From Bubalus kerabau (lineage: Eukaryota > Chordata > Mammalia > Artiodactyla > Bovidae): a DNA stretch of 64,000 bases. Below the pieces are notes generated by a model that saw only the letters and a list, made by a program, of their open reading frames with translations, made no database searches and had not been told where the DNA came from. Shown here piece by piece: positions 58,436 to 64,000 of the stretch. Where the stretch lies: NCBI RefSeq assembly GCF_029407905.1, contig NC_073627.1:154385697-154449696 (forward strand), given 5' to 3'. Both the position numbers and the translations under genes were made by a program. Positions within the stretch are counted from its first letter, which is position 1. Each line of letters starts with the position of its first letter.

Positions 58436-59089
58436 TACTAACTGCTAAATTGGAGCCTAGAATAATCTTTCACTAAGCATGATTCAGAATATGCCCCGAG
58501 CTGAGAAAGTATAAAAGTTCCAAAAACTACAAAAAGTAATAAATTACACAAATAAGCAAATAACCATAGAAATCAAAAGTTTGGGGGAAATGTTTTCAAC
58601 AATTATGACAATGGATTTAAAAAGTACACAAATGTTGATAAGAGTATGTTAAGACTCCAAAATGCGTACAGGACAGCAACTTGCAGAAAATATATTTAGC
58701 TAACCAACACCCCCAAATATGCTTCAGTTATTAATAGGTGAGTAGCAAGACTGAAAAGAAACTGTCAGACTGATGCAAAGAGGCAGGGGTTTCCAGAAAA
58801 AGAAAGAAATGGAACTCATAGAGTGCTTGATACATTTGACTCAGTAGGAAATTGAGTCCGAGTTGGGAGGGGGGGATGCGGTTTAGCTTCATGTCAGAGA
58901 ATTGGGGAGTGAACCATCAGAGGCACAGGACCAACTGAGAAAACAAAAATGAAACAAGAATTTACCCCATGAAAAACAGTTTGAGGTACAAGAAAGAAAA
59001 TGGAACTATACTATACAACATGCTCTATTAGTAAACAAAAATCACAAGGTAAATACCAGCTAAGGTTCCAGCCATCCATTCATCATGTG

Positions 59090-59297
59090 TTCAGTAGGGT
59101 CTGAGTCTTTGTGACCCCTCGGACTGTAGCCTGCCAGGCTCCTTTATTTATGGAATTTTCCAGGCAAGAATACTGAAGTGGGTTGCCATTTCCCCCTCCA
59201 GGGGATCTTCCCGACCCAGGGATTGAACCCATGTCTCCTGTGTCTCCTGCACTGCAGGCAGATTCTTTACTCCTTGAGCCATCGATTGGGGAAGCAC
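59090..59297 (-). mobile_element. Bov-tA SINE
   Basis: Antisense copy with a small duplication in the head (tgtctcc repeated) and a diverged terminus. Confidence 0.88.
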
Positions 59298-60812
59298 ACA
59301 GAAAGATTATCTTGGGTAATAATAATAATTATCCTAGGACTGCCATGTCCTTACTTCTCAGAATAGGAAGTCAGCATTTTCTAAACTGATATATATAAAA
59401 AGCAAGTGAACACAGCATCAGGAAATAAGAAGGAAAATTCTAGAAGAAATAGCTAAAAATATTAAAAGATTGCTTTTGGGGAACAGTACTAGAGGATGGG
59501 AAGGTATTGTTATAAATTGAAATTAAATAAAAAGATTAACTCTGGTTGTGCCAAAACATTTCCATGACAACTGAACAGAAATGGATAGATTTAATAAATT
59601 GTCAGACTGACCAGCACAGCATGAAGATTTAGCATTTAAGACAGAAGACAGAGTGGGAAAGGAGAAGGTTAATTGTTGCACATTCAAATGCTCTTTGTAG
59701 CCTCACTGAGTATAACTAAAGAAACCAATGTTTAAATTGTGACTTTTTCTAAAATTTGGTGCTCAGCCCTCTTCCATCCTTTCACATTGCCCCACTGACT
59801 GTATCCAGGCCTAAGCCTCACTTACGTGACATCAGCCCTACACTCTCCTTGTCAGTCCTGCAGTCTGCCCAGCCTCTGCTCAGATCAAATATCTCACACA
59901 CAGTGTGCCAATCTGGAACCCAATGTCCTCTCAAATCTGTGCTCCCCTCCAGGGCTCCAGCACAGCACTGAGAGGTACTGCCTGCTCCAGCAACAGGAGC
60001 TAGGATTCCAGTGTCAGAGCCAGGTACCTTCAGGACAGAGGATGCTACTTACCAGAAACTGTCCATCATAAGTTTTCAGTACACTCCCCTTGGTAATTGA
60101 GGTGTTACATCATCCTCACCTTTCTCTTCCTACCTTCAGCCTTTAGCAGCCACCAAAAATAGATACATAATTTCCCAGAAACAAGAGAATCAAGAGAGAG
60201 TCCTTTTTGATTTGTTAAACCTACTGTAATAGAAACTAAATATTCTTCCTTCTATTGGTGTCTTTGGCAGTGGCTAAACTTGACTATATTTAAGATTTCA
60301 ATTTAACCACCTTTCAGGATTCATAGGACAAAACTTACATAATTAATTCTTAAAAGAAAAAAATCAAATTGATACAAGCTAACATTTTGCCAGAAAAAAT
60401 TCTAAGCTAATAGAAAATATTCCTGCTGATGCAAAGCCACAATGAATGAATAAAACTTTCCCTTTAAAATCCAATCAGCTGAGTTTTTTTTTTAATCTTC
60501 TCACAATTCCTCTCTTTTTCACCCACTTTTAAAGAGAAAGGAAAAAAAAATCTCTTTTTTTTCCTGAACGAAAAAAGCAAACCCAACTTGTTCAGTTCCA
60601 AAGTAGAAGGTAAAATGGTAAGACATAATTAAGTCAAGCAATTTAATTCCAGTCTCTCTTTAAGACTCTGTCTTTTGATTTCAGTTGCTTTAAAAGAAAA
60701 GCAATGTTCAGCGTATATACGTTTTTTTAAAAAATTTCACTCACTGGCCTAAGTTCCTAATTTTCTCTGCACTCTGCTGCTGCTAAATCAGTCCAGAAGT
60801 GGAAGAAATTGT

Positions 60813-60835
60813 GGGGCGGGGCAGGGGGTGACTTA
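60813..60835. promoter_or_regulatory. GC box and AP-1-like motif
   Basis: GGGGCGGGGC at 60813-60822 and TGACTTA at 60829-60835 sit in the middle of about 2.9 kb that lacks recognisable transposons. A regulatory role is speculative. Confidence 0.25.
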
Positions 60836-62264
60836 GGGAATCAGAAAAAATCCTATATGGTGGAAGGCTGAGAAAGCAAACAGTAGCTTAGATTGTACAA
60901 AATACTGGGCCATTCCTTAGGCACAGATAACGGAGACAGATAGAACAAAGTGAACAGGAAGCAATATTTCTTCCAAAGACAGGCTGTAGTTGTGAAGGGT
61001 GATAATACCTCCTCTTTAAGTAACTATTGCATTCTTTTTTTAGAATCAGAGTGGCAGAAACTTTGCTGTTGAAAAGTCTATAAGTAAGGATGAAACATCC
61101 TATTCTCACTCGGAGGATATGTATTTTGATTATCATTGAAAATTCAGGGAAGTCTTGCTATTTCAAACTTTCTGTAAAGGCAGGGGAACTGTTTGTCTAA
61201 TTACTGGAAAGTATGACTTGTTGGGCAACAGAAATGCAAGTTGGTTTCAAAACCAAACAGTAGCTCCATGAAGTCTAACACAGTCCCAGTTCCTTAGCCC
61301 TAATTCCACAAAGCTCTGAAAAACAAGGTTTTTGGTGAGTTTTGTAGGGAACCTCATAAGTGACAACACTTGCCCTGAACTGGCACACAGTATTTGTAGC
61401 CTCTCTTTATTCCACTAAGTGAGACTTTCCACACTATTGGTGCAGAAATATTAACACGTGGGATTACAGGAGGCTGCCCAGGCTGTGTTGGAGTGGTGTG
61501 CCGTATATGGCGTCAGTTCGCATGCACACCTTTCTAAATTCTAAGAAATGGATTTCTCAAGGCTGAAACTCATATTCTAAATTTGAATTCTAAATTCTGA
61601 GAAATCTTGAATTCCAAAACATTATCTTGGCACAGGGTTTTGGATAATGATTATGGATGTGCTATGTGCTGCATAAGTTACATTCTATTAAGAAGTCTTT
61701 GATTTAAAAACAGAGAAATCAAACCTGCATTTAGAACAATAAATACAAACCTAAAAAAGGCTAAGGTGAATGGCTTCTGAAACGTAAATCTAGTGATAAA
61801 ATGAACTTTCTGACAATTTTAGCCCTCAGGAAAGGTAAAGAGCTAATAAATAAATTTATATTAAAAAAGATAATGAAAATTGTTGATTAACTCACCAAAA
61901 TCACACAAATACAAACAAGTCTAATAAACAACAAAAATATCTTGTAAAAATAAAATAAAATAAAATAAACACCTTATTTTTATTTCTGGATTAAAACATT
62001 AAGAACATTATAGTTATTTAGATGATTCCTAAAATCCTACATATTGAAGCACTCTAAATAAAAAGAATAAATTTTTTATTTATATAAAAGTAAAATAACG
62101 AAATATAAAGTTTCTATCGTACTGCAACATATCTCTAAACAGCTCAAAGCAAAAGTTCAGTGTAGATAAAACAAAACAATTTGATAAAATAATTTTAGTA
62201 GACAAGATTTTTCACTTAAAACATCTAATACTTTACACGTATTTAAATGTTTTAGTTCAAAGAC

Positions 62265-63010
62265 ATATAATTGCTGATAGTAGTCTCTTATGATCCTTTG
62301 TCTTTCTGTGTTGTCTGTTATGATCTCTCCATTTTCATTTCTAATTTTATTGATTTGATTTTTCTCCCTTTGTTTCTTGATGAGTCTGGCTAATGGTTTG
62401 TCAATTTTATTTATCCTTTCAAAGAACCAGCTTTTGGCTTTGTTGATTTTTGCTATGGTCTCTTTTGTTTCTTTTGCATTTATTTCTGCCCTAATTTTTA
62501 AGATTTCTTTCCTTCTACTAACCCTGGGGTTCTTCATTTCATCCTTTTCTAGTTGCTTTAGGTGTAGAGTAAGGTTATTTATTTGACTTGTTTCTTGTTT
62601 CTTGAGGTATGCCTGTATTGCTATGAACTTGGCCCTTAGCACTGCTTTTACAGTATCCCACAGGTTTTGGGTTGTTGTGTTTTCATTTTCATTCGTTTCT
62701 ATGCATATTTTGATTTCTTTTTTGATTTCTTCTGTGATTTGTTGGTTATTCAGCATTTGTTGTTCAGCCTCCATATGTTGCAATTTTTAATAGTTTTCCT
62801 CCTGTAATTGGGATCTAATCTTACTGCATTGTGGTCAGAAAAGATGCTTGGAATGATTTCAATTTTTTTGAATTTACCAAGGCTAGATTTATGGCCCAGG
62901 ATGTGATCTATCCTGGAGAAGGTTCCATGTGCACTTGAGAAAAAGGTGAAATTCATTGTTTTGGTTATCCGGGGACAGGAGAGAGGTGTGCACATCAATG
63001 GATTTAGTTG
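62265..63010 (-). mobile_element. L1 ORF2 internal fragment
   Basis: On the minus strand, 63013-62750 gives an endonuclease-side peptide (FFSSAHGTFSRIDHILGHK, IFSDHNAVRLDPNYRR). After a frameshift near 62780, 62780-62280 continues with ETKETIAKINKAKSWFFERI and IRNENGEIITDNTERQRIIR, leading into the reverse-transcriptase start. Both ORF2 ends and the L1 3' UTR are absent, so it was cut after insertion. It is fairly intact apart from the frameshift, suggesting an artiodactyl-age L1. Confidence 0.93.
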
Positions 63011-63118
63011 CATCTAATGAAAATATTGCCTGAATAACAGCAATGAATTTGTTCTTACTACAACAAAGAAAACACATACTAGAATCAATTCCATTTCTTT
63101 CAGGACTTCTCTATCATC

Positions 63119-63150
63119 CCTTTATTTATTTATTTATTTATTTTTTTAAA
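63119..63150. repeat. (TTTA)n microsatellite
   Basis: About six TTTA units followed by a T-run. Confidence 0.9.
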
Positions 63151-63210
63151 CACAAAGATTCAGAAGTGAGATATCTCCAAGTCTTTTAACTACATACTGA
63201 ACTACCTCTA

Positions 63211-63332
63211 AGGAAATGGCAACCCACTCGGGTGTTCTTGCCTGGAGAATCCCAGGGGCGGGGGAGCCTGGTAGGCTGACGTCTATGGGGTGGCACAGAG
63301 TCGAACACGACTGAAGTGACTTAGCAGCAGCA
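63211..63332 (+). mobile_element. BovA monomer SINE with target-site duplication
   Basis: Sense monomer ending in (AGC)n. Flanks GAACTACCTCTA (63199-63210) and GAACTACCTTTA (63333-63344) differ at one base. Confidence 0.92.
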
Positions 63333-63696
63333 GAACTACCTTTAGGGTTTAAGAAAAAGAACAGCTCCAGCCAACAGTTTTATTTGGGTCAATGGGAATC
63401 TTTGGTGGAGTCAGGCAAACTCATTAAAATAATCTGCAATCCGGTTTCCAAAGGCCACCTGGCAATATGGTAAGGGCCAGCTGGTCACCAGTCAACAGGA
63501 GTGTCTTGGTTCCTGTGAATATACTGCACAATGAAGGAGTCTCTTTGCCAAGCAACTGCATCGCAAACGGCCAAAGATTCAAACTCAAATTCTTCTCCAG
63601 TGGTTGTCTTTTTAGTTCTTGATATCCAAACAAACAAAAAAATGAATCGCCTTTGTATCATTATGTAGGTTAGGTTTAAAGTTTTGAAGCCGTGCA

Positions 63697-63901
63697 TGCA
63701 TGCGTGAAGTCGCTTCAGTCGTGTCTGACTCTGCGACCCCATGAAATGTAGCCCGTCAGGCTCCTCTGTCCATGGGGAGTCTTCAGGCAAGAATACTGAA
63801 GACCCCATTTGCTACTCCAGGGGATCCTCCTGATACAGGGATCCAATCCGAGACTCCCGCATTGCAGGCAGATTCTTTACTGCTGAGCCACAGGGGAAGC
63901 C
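63697..63901 (-). mobile_element. Bov-tA SINE
   Basis: Antisense copy, somewhat rearranged in the middle ('gaagaccccatttgctactc'), ending with the head 'gagccacaggggaagccc'. Confidence 0.88.
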
Positions 63902-64000
63902 CTTTAAAGCCATACTGCCATAGTGCAAAAAAATCTTTAACTCAAAATCATCGCATTTTACTACACCAAACTTTCCTGCTCTTCAAGTCATTCACTGGCT

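Larger units (their letters stand above)
14387..64000 (-). other. SYK: SYK first intron and/or 5' flank
   Basis: Everything upstream of the first coding exon. I found no coding exon and no CpG-island first exon. In human SYK the noncoding first exon lies roughly 40 kb or more upstream of the coding start, so most of this is probably intron 1. Stretches in which I recognise nothing beyond simple repeats or unique sequence are 14400-16280, 16510-17720, 20130-20890, 22880-24240, 27270-28560, 28850-30210, 30415-31260, 32285-33400, 41555-42615, 42900-43810, 44940-46160, 46400-47440, 48400-49130, 51270-52210, 52890-53375, 53615-54370, 54720-55835, 55930-56460, 56600-58310, 58445-59090, 59300-62260 and 63345-63690. 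Confidence 0.7.

Overview
This is a mammalian nuclear window, and its repeats place it in a bovid (cattle-like) genome. It is packed with ruminant-specific tRNA-derived SINEs (Bov-tA and dimeric Bov-A2), BovB (RTE-type) LINE copies and bovine-type L1 3' ends. The only coding sequence I can support is two exons of SYK, the spleen tyrosine kinase gene, on the minus strand. No bacterial-style operon, CRISPR array, tRNA or rRNA gene is present, and I see no undescribed multi-gene system.

Layout: because SYK is read on the minus strand, transcription runs from high to low coordinates. The first coding exon (13958-14386, ATG at 14359-14357) encodes the N-terminal SH2 domain and the start of interdomain A. 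After a 2.3 kb intron, the next exon (11503-11663) encodes the rest of interdomain A and the start of the C-terminal SH2 domain, ending inside a leucine codon. Positions 1-11502 are the following intron, whose downstream exon lies outside the window. Positions 14387-64000 are the long first intron and/or 5' flank. No CpG-island first exon was found there, so it probably lies beyond 64000.

The rest is a layered record of transposon insertions. Old layers are L2, L1M, MaLR LTRs, MER5/MER20-like and Tigger-like DNA elements. Middle layers are CHR SINEs, Bov-tA SINEs and ERV LTRs. Young layers are Bov-A2, L1-BT 3' ends and a 5'-truncated BovB at 38824-40168 that keeps a long open reverse-transcriptase frame and has an 11-bp target-site duplication. 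Several insertions are nested: a long antisense L1M at 33.7-38.5 kb is split by BovB, Tigger, Bov-tA and CHR insertions, and two SINEs landed successively in the same 11-12 bp target at 31.75-32.28 kb.

The most plausible functional noncoding candidates are a locally CpG-rich, ETS/E-box-containing patch at 47.85-48.4 kb, an ETS-motif cluster at 55.84-55.93 kb, and a 2.9 kb stretch poor in recognisable transposons with a GC box near 60.8 kb. All three are inferences from motifs. Repeat family names come from recognising characteristic sequence by eye, not from a database search.
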